A model generated the notes under the pieces. The model was given only the letters and a program-made list of their open reading frames with translations. It did no database searches and had not been told where the DNA came from. A program made the translations under genes and the position numbers. Shown here one piece after another: positions 22,601 through 33,518 of a stretch of 64,000 nucleotides of DNA (the stretch's first letter is position 1; each line of letters opens with the position of its first letter). Origin of the DNA: Sarcocystis neurona (Eukaryota; Apicomplexa; Conoidasida; Eucoccidiorida; Sarcocystidae); assembly GCA_000727475.1 (NCBI GenBank), contig KL647289.1, forward strand, positions 96,873-160,872, given 5' to 3'.

Positions 22601-24178
22601 TTCTCGGGCGTTTCTTCCCACTACCGTAACACACACACGCGTGGAAACGAAGCTTCGCAACGCCCAGCAATCCCCGTCCACTTGCCGTCCCTTCATCCGC
22701 CCGTGCAGGCGGCAGAAAAAAAAACCAAGCAGCCTCAGCAGGCCGCCAACACTGCGGCCAAGCACCTGCGCGTTGCTAGAGAGCAACTCCCCTCTAGGTG
22801 GGTGGTGCTGCTGCTGCGGCTGCTGCCTCGCGCAATGTGGAAACAGGTGACGCAACAACAGCAGCAACAGACGCGGCGCGAACGTGCACGACTTCGCTTC
22901 TTCTCGTCCCCCCAAGCAGCAGCTGCAGCACAGAGAAACGCGGCGGCCACGACAGCAGGTGTGGGTCTCTGCGAAGAAGTGGATCGTCGAAAGAAGAAGA
23001 AACATACAGCCGCGGCTACTGTCGCAGGCATTTCTGTGGGGAGCAACCGAGGTGGGCCGACCCAGCAACGCGCACGCAGAGATTTCTTCGCAAGGAAGTG
23101 GACACAGAGACAGCGACAGCGCAGAAAGAGGCGCCCCCACCGCACAGACAGCAGTGTGGAAAATCGCGCAACTCCCTACAGATAGGAAACGACTGATGTG
23201 TACAAGGTAGATACGAAGACGCATGCATCTGCGTACACCTGCATGTGGCGGTGTCACACCGAGACGCAGAGCCCCACACTTCATCGCTATACCACTGCCA
23301 CCTGCTGCTGTTGCTTCTCTTCCTCCTGCTACTGCTCCTCTGTCTACTGCTGCTGCTGTTGCTGCTCCTTTGCCTGCTGCTTTCTCGCTTGTCCCACTGC
23401 TGCCGCTGCTCCTCTCCCTCCTGCTTCTTTCTGCGTTGTCCTGCTGGTTTTGTTGCTGCTTCCGCTGCTGCTTCTGCTGCGGCTTACCGTCATGCCAGGT
23501 CGCAAGCCAGGCTCTGTCTCGAGAATCGTAACGCACCCCCCTCACGCCCGACGACCTCACGCGAGGGATCGTCTGGTCACTGCCGTCTCCGTCTTCTTCT
23601 TCGGCCGCAGCAGCCACGATGGCTTCTGCTGCTGCGACGACTTCTCCTGCTGCTACCCCGTCCGCCGCCGCGGTCGCTGCGAGGGCCTCTGCGGCTGCTG
23701 TCGCGGCGAGTGCCTCTGCTGCTGCTTCTGCTGCATCATCTTCGAGCTGTTCCTCGTTTTCCTCTCTTCCTCTGTCTCGTTTCTCTTCTCCTCCTCCTTC
23801 TCGTTCTTCGTCGCCTCTTCCTTCCCCTCCTGCTGTCGCTCCGGCTGCTGCTGCTGCTCCTCCTCCTTTTCTCTCGCCCCCACAGAACTCTTCCCAGTTC
23901 ATCCGGTACGCGCCCCCTCCCTGCTGGGGCTGCTCTGTCTCTCTCTTCTCTTCAACCCTCTCCTGCTCCTCCTGTTCTGGCCGTTTCAGTTGCTGCTGCG
24001 GCTTCGTCGTCTTCCCTTCCCCCTCCTCATGCGGTCTCTCCTGCTGTGGCGTCACTTCCTCCGCCACCCCCTGCTGCGGCTGATTCGACGTCGCCTCCGG
24101 CGACTCGCTGCGGAGCAGGGAAGCAGTAGCGTTCTTCGAGCGAAGCATCTCGAGGAAAGTCCTCCGCAGGTCCAACAT
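10673..24178 (-). CDS. ApiAP2 transcription factor, four AP2 domains plus ACDC-like end
   Basis: Nine exons (minus): 23488-24178, 21377-22474, 19327-20553, 18461-18642, 17800-18025, 16395-17292, 14517-15917, 11247-13982, 10673-10916, about 2900 aa. Every junction keeps phase, and most donors are near-consensus (GTAAGC, GTAGGT, GTAAGT, GTGAGT). AP2 domains lie near residues 206-262, 1000-1055, 1070-1202 (with a long insertion) and 1869-1922; an ACDC-like helical end spans roughly 2800-2870. Between them are Ala, Gln, Ser, Gly and Glu tracts, including a run of about 16 Glu. AP2 domains bind short DNA motifs, so the protein should act in the nucleus as a transcription or chromatin regulator; the target is unknown. 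The start chosen is the ATG opening MLDLRRTFLEML; a possible upstream exon junction exists at 24265 in the same frame. The exon 2/3 boundary has alternative donors and is the least certain. Confidence 0.85.
10790..11300 (-). other. ACDC-like C-terminal segment of the ApiAP2 protein
   Basis: Exon 8 ends with FAMAREALDVLLTDLY and exon 9 continues with ELTLLHATNLQRSLEAAE and ALVRLVKDC. The A-L-x-x-L-L-x-D-L helix followed by a His-containing helix is the pattern I associate with the ACDC domain. It sits at the protein end, where that domain usually lies. The intron 10917-11246 joins in phase 2. Confidence 0.6.
13934..14640 (-). other. AP2 domain 4 (split by a 534-bp intron)
   Basis: Exon 7 ends with GGVYFKRDKNYKAWAASW and RRYFTVKKYGF; after donor AT|GTGAGT the fold continues in exon 8 with M-NAYLKAVRARRHAEK from acceptor CTCCTTTAG. 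The rejoined domain is canonical. The intron is pyrimidine-rich and covers 13983-14516. Confidence 0.9.
17108..18025 (-). other. AP2 domain 3 with large insertion
   Basis: Strands 1-2 (EEVLGVTYERSKHGRFWVAHYY region) lie in exon 5. Strand 3 and helix (RRRRFPVLEHGFEEARRLAVSL) lie in exon 6. Between them are roughly 85 residues of Pro/Ala/Ser-rich sequence, partly coded either side of the intron 17293-17799. AP2 domains normally have a short turn here, so this copy is unusual. Confidence 0.75.
18500..18642 (-). other. AP2 domain 2
   Basis: The intron 18643-19326 falls just before the domain; joining R-V-R from exon 3 to GVCFDRKGLYFISQW of exon 4 gives strands 1 and 2. WFGIRRLGF follows as strand 3, and AWSLAVCVRRDAEK as the helix. 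This is the most compact, uninterrupted AP2 copy in the gene. Confidence 0.9.
22398..23560 (-). other. AP2 domain 1 (split by a 1013-bp intron)
   Basis: The first strands (GVRGVRYDSRDRAWLATW) end exon 1 at 23488; the third strand and helix (CFSVKKYGFNGAKRRAIQLK) open exon 2 at 22474. Donor GACG|GTAAGC and acceptor CTCTGCAG|GG join in phase 1 and restore a continuous canonical AP2 fold. The intron covers 22475-23487. Confidence 0.9.
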
Positions 24179-24650
24179 CGCTGCTCTTCCTCCCGCTGCT
24201 TCATCCTCTGCTACACTTTCCTGTCCTCTCCCTGTTGTTCCTTGACAAAATCCTCCTCTTCCTCCCTGCAGCCAGGCAAAAATCACACGCGCCGGCGAAG
24301 GTAACACAAAAAAAAGGTCCCGCAGCGAGGACGAAGGCCAACTTCCTTCTCTCGCACCGCTGCTGCGCGGTTCACAGAGCATCCGCATGCAAGAAGGAAT
24401 GCCGTCTATTTATCTCTCAGCATATGCTATCCCCACCTATCCACCAGTCTTTTTCTGCCTATCTACATATATATATATATATACACCTAGATCTGTCTAT
24501 CTACTTACATCTCCCGGAGGGACAGGGCAGCCGCTTCGCAGCAGCACATACACCGAGACACATCCCGGGGAAGGCCTCGCATGCAAGTAGACGGAAATGT
24601 ACAGAATTTCTCGCTTCTGGGGACTGCTCTTCCACACCACCAGACCGACG

Positions 24651-24676
24651 TACTACTACTACTACTACTATTACTA
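24651..24676. repeat. TAC trinucleotide microsatellite
   Basis: Nine trinucleotide units with one interruption (ATT), in the non-coding region upstream of the ApiAP2 gene. Confidence 0.9.
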
Positions 24677-25676
24677 CCTCCACCAGATACCTGAATATCT
24701 ACATTAACACACGGAGAAGTATGTGTCTTTGCATTTCAAGCTGCTCCGCGCAGTTTCTCGGCAAATATCTCTCAGCTCTCCCCAGCGAACTGGCTCGCCG
24801 CTGCAGGCCGCTACACGCCGCCGCAGCCCCTTGCAGCGCTCCCATATACGCATATACATACACGTGTACATATAGAGAGGGGAAAATGCACAAGTGCATA
24901 ACCGATACATACATATACAGGTAGAGGCAGAAAATTATATGGAAATGCATACACATATATGTACGTACGTAGAGACGTACACACACGCGACGGATAGAGA
25001 GGCTGACGAAGGCGCGGGCATTTGGTGAGACGACCCTCTCTGGCTGCTCTCCTCCACAGACACATACAGACATAGACGTATACATGCGTGCATATATATG
25101 CGCGCACTGCTATATGTTTCTCTATCTATCTATACGTACGTATATGTAATAAAACGAGGGTGAGATGCGCGCGGGTGTTTGGTGGACAACCCTCTCTCGC
25201 TCTCTCGCTGCTTCGTTCTTCTTTGATATTTTCCGCGCGCGGTCCACAAAAAACCCCCCTCGCCACACGGGGACGGCACAGGAGACAGTCACACACTTGC
25301 GTGGCTAGTTTTTCCTCTCGGTTTCCTCTTTCTCAGACAGAGAACTGTCTCTCTTTGACTTTCTTCTGTCTCTCTCTCTGTCCCTCCGGACTGTCTCAAT
25401 GTGGGGAGAGATGGCACAGCGAAAGACGGAGAGAAAGAGTCACTATTCTCTCAGAATACGCGAGAAAGGGAGAAGAAAAAAATTACGTATATATAGGTGT
25501 GTGTACGAGTATGTGTAGGTCTGTCTATATACAAATATATATATATATATGTATACATGTCTATGTATATACGTGTGTGTATGTATAAATGTATGTATAT
25601 ACGTGTATGTATATACGTCTGTATATACGTATGTATGTATACGTATACGTGTGTGCATGTGTATATGTATCTATTT

Positions 25677-25678
<2 letters not shown>

Positions 25679-25708
<30 letters not shown>
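25679..25708. repeat. TA dinucleotide microsatellite
   Basis: About fifteen uninterrupted AT units inside a larger GTATAC-rich tract (25490-25740). Confidence 0.95.
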
Positions 25709-25712
<4 letters not shown>

Positions 25713-26252
25713 ATGTACGTACCTGTACGTATGTACATATGAATATGTACGAGGAATGAAGTTACTCATGCAGGCACATTCATGCACTTGGTAAGAGGAG
25801 CCGCCTTTTTGAAAGTTTTGTGTGGGCGCGCGCCACACGAGCAGCAGGGCCACGACAGACACCCTACCAATCTCTTTCTCTTCTTCTCTCTATGCGTCAA
25901 TCTTTCTCCGTTTCCCCTCTTCTGTGTGTGTCAATCTCCCGCTGTTTTTTTTTCTCGTCTTCTCCGCGTCACTCTCCCTCTGTTTCTACTTTTCCTCTCT
26001 CCCTTTCTCTACACGTCTATAACGAAGAGAGTCCTGGCATGTCGGCAGACGCATGAAAACTTCGGCGCGCGCGGTGGTGGACAACGATTTTGGTAGACAA
26101 TCACGACCTGGGCAACGGGAACATTTATCTATATATTTATATTCAAGTACAAAGGCATACACATATTGATATGTATACAGAATTATAAATACATGCAAAG
26201 AATCTATATATGTATATACATATATATATGTATATATGTATATACTGCACTC

Positions 26253-29200
26253 TTATGGATAATCTACAAGACGTGCAACCACCCCTATATACGCAGAAGG
26301 AGAGCCAGAAAAAGATGTAAAGCGAACCTGCAAGAGGGAAAAGGGGTACAGACACACACAGGGAGACAGCAGAGACAGACAGAAAACAAAGAAAAGAGAG
26401 AACGAGTTACATTGAAAGACATGCACCCCGGTCGACCAGCAGCAGTGGGTCTCGGGGCGGACCCCAGGGGAGAGGGAACGGCAAGCGGGGCTTTAAGTAG
26501 ACAAACAAAAAAGTGTTGACCCCTGTGCAGGGCGAGACACGAAAGAGAAGAAAATTGTTCCCCCACCTTTGCTGCTGCTGCCGCGGCAGCTTCGGTCCAA
26601 CAGGAAGAACTTCTTGCCGCTGCTAGCAGCTGCAGAAGACTGGCATCCCCACTGGCCAGCACCTGCTGCAGCAGCGAGGCAGCCGCGCTTTTGTCTGTCT
26701 TCCCCTCCTCCCTTTCCTCTTCTGCGTCCTGCTCGTGCCTCTTCTTTTCCTCCAGCTGCTGCTGCACCTCCCCCCGTTTCCCCTGCCGGGGCTCCTGCGG
26801 CGCCCCGGAGGACGTACGGCGGCCAGCAAATGCCTCCGGGCTGCTGCTGCTGTTGCTGCCGATCGACGAAGAAAAAGAAGCAGCAGCGGCAGCCACTTCT
26901 CCTGCTGCCGCCACTGCGAGAGCAGCACAAAAACAGCAACAAAACGCATCCATGTGAGGAGCGAACCGAGAGGGAGTAGAAGCACCAGCGGCAGCGACTT
27001 CACCTGCTGCCGCCACTGCGAGAACAGCCCAAAAACAGCAAGAGAACGCATCCCCGTGAGGAGGGAGCGGAGACCGAGAAGAAGAAGCAGCAGCACGTCC
27101 GTATGAACAGCCCTTTCCCTGGCAGCAGCAGCAACAGCAGCGGCACCAGCACCACCAGTCGTCTTCGCTCGAGAATTTCTACGTATAACTCTCGAGAGAC
27201 GCAACGTTCTCCTCTCTCCGCGTCCTCGATAAAAAATTTTGAGCACTCACACCTGCTCCGAGAGTTCTAGAATCGCCAAGTTGTCCTTCTCGAGAAAAAG
27301 TTGTCGGCACGTCAACATGCCAACGGACCTCTGAAATGTCTTATGCACACTTCCACACACCCCATCCCGTCTCCGAACTCCTCTCTCTCATTCCCCTTTT
27401 CCTTCCTTCCTTTCTATCTCCCCTTCTTCTCCGAAATTTCTCCCCTCTCTCACCTCCTCTCTCTTCTACCTATGTTCCTCGCTCTGCGGACGCACAAAGA
27501 CTATGCCCTGCCTCTACAAAGCTACGTCTTCTCTACCTCACACATACACACACATATATCTAAGCGTGAAAGAGACATTTGTTCCCCTCTCCCAAAATGT
27601 CCGACATTCCTCCTGTGTCTATATTTCCGCTTCCTCTCCTCTCTGAAGTCCTTTCAAAATGCAGCAGCATACCTGAAGATGGTTTCTCCGCCTCCTCCTC
27701 CTCGTCGAAAAAGAAGAAGTCGCTGCCTCCCCGCCGAAGCAACTTTTGCGCAGTCTGACTCGCGCTACCGTCTTGACGCGCCTTCTCCCATCCGCAGTCC
27801 CGCGCGCTGCTGCTACTGCTATTGCTGCATTCATTGCTGCCGTTGCTACTACTGTTGCTGTTGCTGCTACTGCTGCTATTGCTGCTGCTGCTATTGCTGC
27901 TGCTTCTATTGCTGTTGTCGCTGTTGCCCGCACTGCAGCCGTTACTGCTGCTGCTACTGCCGTCGATACTGCTACTGTTGTTGCTGCCATTGCTGCCAGC
28001 ATTGCTGCTGTTGCTGTAGTTACTGCCGCTGCTCCTGTTGCTGTTGCTGTGTTCTTGCTTCTGCTGTCGCTCCTGCTGCCGCTTCTCCGCGTTGTTCAAG
28101 CCACTTCTGCCGTACGCACACAAGGCGTCATCCGCACTTTTTCCCGCCGCCTCGGGTCGCACGGCAGCAGCAACTTTCTTTGCTGCCGCGTTTCTATTGA
28201 CTGTCGTCGCCTCTGGCACTTGCACCTCTTCGGCACCGTCACCTGCTGCTGCTGCCGCTGCGGCTGCCGGCGGCGCTGCCAGTGCTAATGCTGCTCCTTC
28301 TGTTGCTGCTGCGGCGCCGTTGCCTCCTGCTGCTGTTGCAGCATCCTTTGCCGCTGCTGCTGCTGCAATCTGTGCTTCGGGTGCACCACCCGGAGCAGCA
28401 GCAGTGGCGTGCGCTGTCGCAGCTCCTCCTGGTGCTTTCCTCCCTGCGCTGGAAAGCGGGGCAGGACTGCTGCTGGTCTTCGCTGCTGCTGCTGTTGCTG
28501 TTGCAGCTGCCTCGTCAGTTTCACAGCACTGCTGCTGCGCCTGTTGCACCTTCCCTGCATGTCCACTCCTAGTACGTTTCTTCTGGAGAGCTTCCTCGTC
28601 ACTCGGTTGCGCGGCCTTGTGACTCCCGCTACCCGTCAACGTACTGCCGCTGCTGCTGCGCTTCAGGTGGCTGGCCAGCGCGCCCGCGTAGGAAGCCAAG
28701 CTGCTCTTCCTGCTGTTGCTGCTGTCGCGGTGCAGCGAGCCGCTGCCGCTGCTGCTGCGGCTCAAACTTGTTGCTGCATCAAAGCTAAAAAGAGAAGACG
28801 ACGTGCAAACCGTCGGAGCAGCACTGGAAACTTCCTCGTCAGCCGACGCCTCGAGACTTGCCGAGAGTCTGCTGCTTGGCGAAAAAAATGGTCCCGTCTC
28901 TGCTTCGCACCGTGCTGCAGGGGGACGCTTCTCTGCTGCTGTTGCACCACCTTGCTGTAGTTCGTCCTCCTCCCCCTCCGCAAGCAGACGCCCACGTGCG
29001 TCCGCCATGTTGCTGTTTTCACCTGCTTTGCTGCTAATGCTGCTGTTGTTCTCGTGCTGCCGCGGCTCCCTGCTTCTCACGGGATTGCCTGCGGCGTCTC
29101 CTCTACTTCGGAACTCGCAACGCCGCTAGCGACGCTGTTTCTCCTCCCTCTGCAACTTACGAAAATCACCCGCTACTGCGCCTTGTCGCGCTCGTTGTTG

Positions 29201-30366
29201 AACTGCAGCTGCTGCCACTGCAGTTGCTGCTGTAGCTGCGGATGCACCTGTTGTTGCGGTTGCACCTTGTGCTGTTGTTGCAGCTCTTCCTGTCGCTGCT
29301 GCTGCTGTTGTAGCTACTGCTGCCTTTGGTATTGCACCTGTTGCTGCTGTTGCAGCTGTTGCCGTTGCTGCAGTTGATGTTCCTGTTGGTGTTGAGCTGC
29401 TGTGAAGTTTCTGCTGCTACGCGAATGCCTTCTTCCTTCCCCACCGCACTCGCCGTTGCGACTGCTGCTTCTTTCTGCCCGGGGGTTGGTGCTGCGGCTG
29501 CTGCTTCTCCCACGAAGCTGCCCTGTTGCTTGTACGATGGGGGGTGCCGGCACCCCGTCTTTGTTGCTGCTGTTCCGACCTGCCTGTCCCACCCCAGGGA
29601 CTGCGCAGATGTATCCGACAGCTGCTAATGCTGCTGCTCAAGGAGGCGGGAGAAGAAGGCCAGAGGGAAAGAAGGCGCACAGAAGTACAACAACTGACCT
29701 GCGTGCTGCTGCTACTACAAACCAGACCTCTATCTACACCTGCTGAAGAGAGAAAAGACGCTGCTTCGCTGCTGCTGCACAGAGTCCTGCTGCTGAGTCG
29801 CCGAGTACTGCTGCTAGACGTGCGCCTGCCTGCCTCTCGGGCACGCAGCAGCAGCTTCCGCTGTTGGTGTCGGGTCACCTTCTGCCACTTCAGATTCTCT
29901 CTATAACTGCCACCGCGATCCCCGCACTACGGGCACTACCTTATACAAACTGCTGCTGCTAGAACCTGCTGCTGCTGCTAGAACCTGCTGCTGGCCTCGG
30001 TGTCGCGGCGGATTTCCGCGTTGCTTTCTACTCCTGCTACAACAGGGCGCTCCTCCTGCTACCTCTGACACCACTGCTGCTCGGCCAGTACCCGCGCATC
30101 AGCTGCGACAGCGTCAACAAAGCTGCTGCTGCTGCTGCTTCTCCTACAGTAACACCCACCTGCTGCGCGGGCCTGATAATTTTTTTCTGCCGCTTCTGCT
30201 GCGCTGTTCCAGGCGGTGGAATGTCGTGCAACCTTGCAGCAGTGGAAGCCAACTGTGAAACCACCGCCGTCCAGAACTCTACGCCGTACAACGAGGGGGG
30301 AGGGTTGTTGCTATTGCTGCTGCTGTTGCTGTCCCTCCTTCGGCAAAACCACCGTCCACTAGCCAT
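26253..30366 (-). CDS. Hypothetical Ala/Ser/Asn-rich protein, eight exons
   Basis: Exon model (minus): 30092-30366 (ATG at 30366), 29940-30027, 29740-29881, 29161-29367, 27673-29088, 27253-27330, 26567-27015, 26253-26327; about 909 aa, all phases consistent. Strong marks include donor GTAAGT at 29160, donor GTATGC at 27672 and acceptor TTTTCCCTCTTGCAG at 26328. The N-terminus is complex (SLYGVEFWTAVVSQLAST), the middle is Ala, Ser and Asn-rich with an FFFFDEEEE block, and the last exon adds YIGVVARLVDYP before the stop. I recognise no family. A 34-residue unit is duplicated in exon 7. The small introns near 29.9-30.1 kb (58-64 bases) are short and least certain. An alternative is an internal start at 29008 (MADARGRLLAEG). 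Confidence 0.6.
26884..27087 (-). repeat. 102-bp tandem duplication across an exon start
   Basis: Two copies (26884-26985 and 26986-27087) are about 85-90% alike by eye. The unit equals 34 codons, so both copies stay in the same minus-strand frame. Each carries the acceptor-like TGYTCTCGCAG|TGGCGG on the minus strand, giving two possible exon starts, 27015 and 26913. Confidence 0.85.
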
Positions 30367-32293
30367 GCGACAGGCACGCACGTACACGACACTCGTTAAG
30401 GCCGCACAGATACTCATATAGAGAAAGGAAGGAATTGAAAAACAGGAGTCGGAAAAGAAAGTGTGTGGGGTGAGAGTCTGGCAGTTGGCAATGCGCTGCC
30501 GCGGGAAAGCAAATGCAGCGCCAAGAAGCGGCGCGATCTTCACATGAAATAATACCCACACACTACGACGAAGGAGAGCGTGCCTTAGCTGTCTTCGCCC
30601 ACCTTGGAATGAGGAGATGTTTCACGGACACGGCAGTGAAGTGAAGCGCCGGAAGGGAAGGGGAAAGGAAGACGCGTAAAAAGCGGAACAACGACGAGGG
30701 AGAAGACAACGAACTGTAGTCCTCTTGCACAGGAACTTTGCTGCAGTTGCTTGCCTTCTCTTCACAAGTGCTGCTGGTACGCATATCCATTCTTGGCTGT
30801 CCTTTTTGCTGTGTACTTCTCTCTCCTTTCTCGCCAATGGCGCTTATGCGTTTTCCCCTTGTGCTGGTGCTGGCTTCCGTATATCACGTTGCTACAGAGA
30901 AATATCAAAAATTCAAACAGCGTCCCTGCCCGGCTGCTGCTGTGTCACCTGCTGCAGTGTCACCTGCTGCAGCTGCCGTGTCCCGCGTCCCTAACCTGCT
31001 ACAACAGGACGTTGTTGTTGCCCTTCTCTCTCCGTGAAGAAGACGGTGGGCATGAAACGCGTCCTGCTACGGGAAAACGACGCACACGACTAGTGATATG
31101 TGTGTGTGTGTATGTGTGTGTGTGTATGTGTGTGTGTATGTGCATGACAGAACGAGATGTGCTGTGCGTGGCGCCTTTTCCCAGCGGCAGAGACCTGGAA
31201 AAAAGGAGGAAAAGGAAGACAGAACCTCGTGACCTTAATACGGACTACCACCACGGCGTCGACTGAGTAGCGCAGCAAAAACGATGTGTTGTGCGGTGGC
31301 TGGCCGTGTACGACGAGATGCGCTGCAGCGGCACCAGCACTACTCACGGATAAAATTTCTCTCTTGGAATTGTCCGCAGGACAGTGCTGCTAGCGCTGCT
31401 GCGAAGGGTCCTTGTTCTTTTCAGCTGAAGAAAATATGAAGGGAAGACTCTCCAGCGGCCAGGGCTGCCACAGTTGCGGACATGGTCGTGCGTAACGGGA
31501 GAGCGTGCTCTCACGGAAGAAAGTGCCGCCGGAAGTTGTCCTCCGGTGTACGTACACCTGTCAAGAGAGGGGTGGTGAGGGGGCTACTCCGGCGCGAATG
31601 GAAAAGATGGAACGGCGGGGTCGTCGACACGAACCAGCAGACGACACGCGACGGCACGTCGCCAGTAACACTTTTTCCACAAAGAAATCCCCGCAAACAC
31701 GGAAGCAGGCGAGAAGAAACCTTACAAAAGGGCGTGCGGCAAGCGGCCGTCGTCCTTCCGTTGCCTCCTCGCTCCTGCGGTGTAACTACACCGCAGAACA
31801 ACAGCGGCTCCACGGAACCCTGCGACCACGCGCCCGCGCGCCGCACCACGCGCGCGCGCAGGCGCCCGCGCTGGAGGGGGGAAAAGAGAAAGTTTCTTTC
31901 CCTGAATGCAGTTCTCTCTTCGTTCCGACGGGAGGAGAGATGGCGCTCCCTGAGTTTTCTGGAGGTTCCACCACAGTAAGTCTTCCGGAAGAAAGATCGA
32001 GGAGAGACTTGCCCCCTCCCTGCTTGTGAGGGCGTCCTTGACCGCGCGCCGTGGTGCTGCCTGCTCCTGCCTCCCCTGGTCGTCGTCCTGTTCTTATTCC
32101 TGGTCTGCTCTACTGCGGCTCCTCCTCTTCCTACTTCCTCTCCTCCTCGTATATGCAGTAATCTTTCTTTCTCGCTCCGCTGCTGGTGCTCCACTGCTGC
32201 CGCAGCTGCCCGTGTGCGCCTGCGCGCGGCCGCTGCGGCTGCCTTTCTGCTGCGGCTGCGCGCTCCCGCGCGCGGGCCACACGCTGGGGGGAC
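30367..32293. other. Region left of the sequence gap, no firm gene
   Basis: Holds a TG/TATG microsatellite at 31099-31143, two palindromic GGTGTA..TACACC sites (31545 and 31779) and rising CpG content toward the gap. Overlapping frames on both strands at 31482-32194 are open but contradictory, and neither has clear features. No gene is claimed. Confidence 0.5.
31099..31143. repeat. TG-rich microsatellite
   Basis: TG repeats interrupted by TATG, about 45 bases, in non-coding DNA. Confidence 0.9.
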
Positions 32294-32899
32294 NNNNNNN
32301 NNNNNNNNNNNNNNNNNNNNNNNNNNNNNNNNNNNNNNNNNNNNNNNNNNNNNNNNNNNNNNNNNNNNNNNNNNNNNNNNNNNNNNNNNNNNNNNNNNNN
32401 NNNNNNNNNNNNNNNNNNNNNNNNNNNNNNNNNNNNNNNNNNNNNNNNNNNNNNNNNNNNNNNNNNNNNNNNNNNNNNNNNNNNNNNNNNNNNNNNNNNN
32501 NNNNNNNNNNNNNNNNNNNNNNNNNNNNNNNNNNNNNNNNNNNNNNNNNNNNNNNNNNNNNNNNNNNNNNNNNNNNNNNNNNNNNNNNNNNNNNNNNNNN
32601 NNNNNNNNNNNNNNNNNNNNNNNNNNNNNNNNNNNNNNNNNNNNNNNNNNNNNNNNNNNNNNNNNNNNNNNNNNNNNNNNNNNNNNNNNNNNNNNNNNNN
32701 NNNNNNNNNNNNNNNNNNNNNNNNNNNNNNNNNNNNNNNNNNNNNNNNNNNNNNNNNNNNNNNNNNNNNNNNNNNNNNNNNNNNNNNNNNNNNNNNNNNN
32801 NNNNNNNNNNNNNNNNNNNNNNNNNNNNNNNNNNNNNNNNNNNNNNNNNNNNNNNNNNNNNNNNNNNNNNNNNNNNNNNNNNNNNNNNNNNNNNNNNNN
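32294..32899. other. Assembly gap (606 N)
   Basis: A run of 606 undetermined bases. Both flanks are very GC- and CpG-rich, which may explain failed sequencing. Any frame reported across it is meaningless. Confidence 1.
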
Positions 32900-33518
32900 A
32901 AAAGTGGAAAATCTTCGGATGAAAACGAGAAAGAAGAGCGTGGGCGTCGTTGGGTGGGCGGCGGTGCGGGGTGCGTCTTTAAAAACTCAGCCGCGCGCGC
33001 GTGTTGTGCCACTACTGCCGCGCCGGCCGGGGCGAAGTGTCAGAGCAGGCGTGGAGGCGGCCCAGACTCTTCTGGCGGGCACAGAGGAGCGCGCTGCAGG
33101 AAGGACGGGATCGGCGTTTTGTTCGCATGAGCAGCCGCCCGTAGCAGCTGTTAGTTGTTCGCGCTGCCGCGTGTCCCAATATTGTCCGCCGGGGAATACG
33201 CGGTGCTATCGCTGCGCTGCCGCAGCGCACACACGAGAGAGTCGCCGCGCGCGCGCGCGCCGTTGTAACTGCCGCCGCCGCTCCGCGAACGAGAGCGCAG
33301 GACCCCAAACTCGAATTTGCTCGTGTTCTCTGGTGGTGGCGACTGGTATTTCCACGTTTCGTTCACTGCTGCGGCTCGTGTTGCTGCCTTCTACTTTGCC
33401 TGCTGCTGCGGCTGTGGGTGCTCCGGAGCGCGGAAGCGAGAACCCACGGCGCCGCCACGCCGAACGAGGGCGACGGACAGACGCGCGCACAGCGAGGGAC
33501 GAAGAGCTGCTCCTGTAG
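32900..33518 (+). CDS. Possible partial ORF right of the gap, Cys- and Arg-rich
   Basis: The frame is open from the gap edge to a stop at 33518, about 205 residues. It contains a Cys cluster (CSRCRVSQYCPPGNTRCYRC) that could be a small zinc- or disulfide-bound motif, followed by an Arg-rich part and a hydrophobic stretch (SLLRLVLLPSTLPAAAAVG). The 5' end is lost in the gap. Composition is dominated by CpG-rich codons, and frames on the other strand are also open, so the coding case is weak. Confidence 0.25.

Larger units (their letters stand above)
24179..26252. other. Region between two minus-strand genes, microsatellite-rich
   Basis: Probably the promoter and 5' UTR (and perhaps a 5' exon ending at 24179-24265) of the ApiAP2 gene, plus the 3' region of the gene to the right. 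It holds a TAC run (24651-24676), a TA run (25679-25708) and many TATA/GTATAC tracts. No supported gene. Confidence 0.5.

Noticed and set aside
24266..26566. Joining the 26.3-30.4 kb gene to the ApiAP2 gene by a 2.3-kb intron
   Set aside because: The phase would fit, but a strong acceptor at 26328 gives a short terminal exon with a stop at 26253, so two genes are the simpler model.
29314..29592. In-frame TAG inside a Gln tract, suggesting stop readthrough or a pseudogene
   Set aside because: Another frame of the same strand (Ala/Thr-rich) is open through this point, ends at a strong GTAAGT donor at 29160 and joins the next exon in phase, so the Gln frame is probably not the coding one.
32026..33518. 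Long frames spanning 32294-32899
   Set aside because: They run through undetermined bases and carry no information there.
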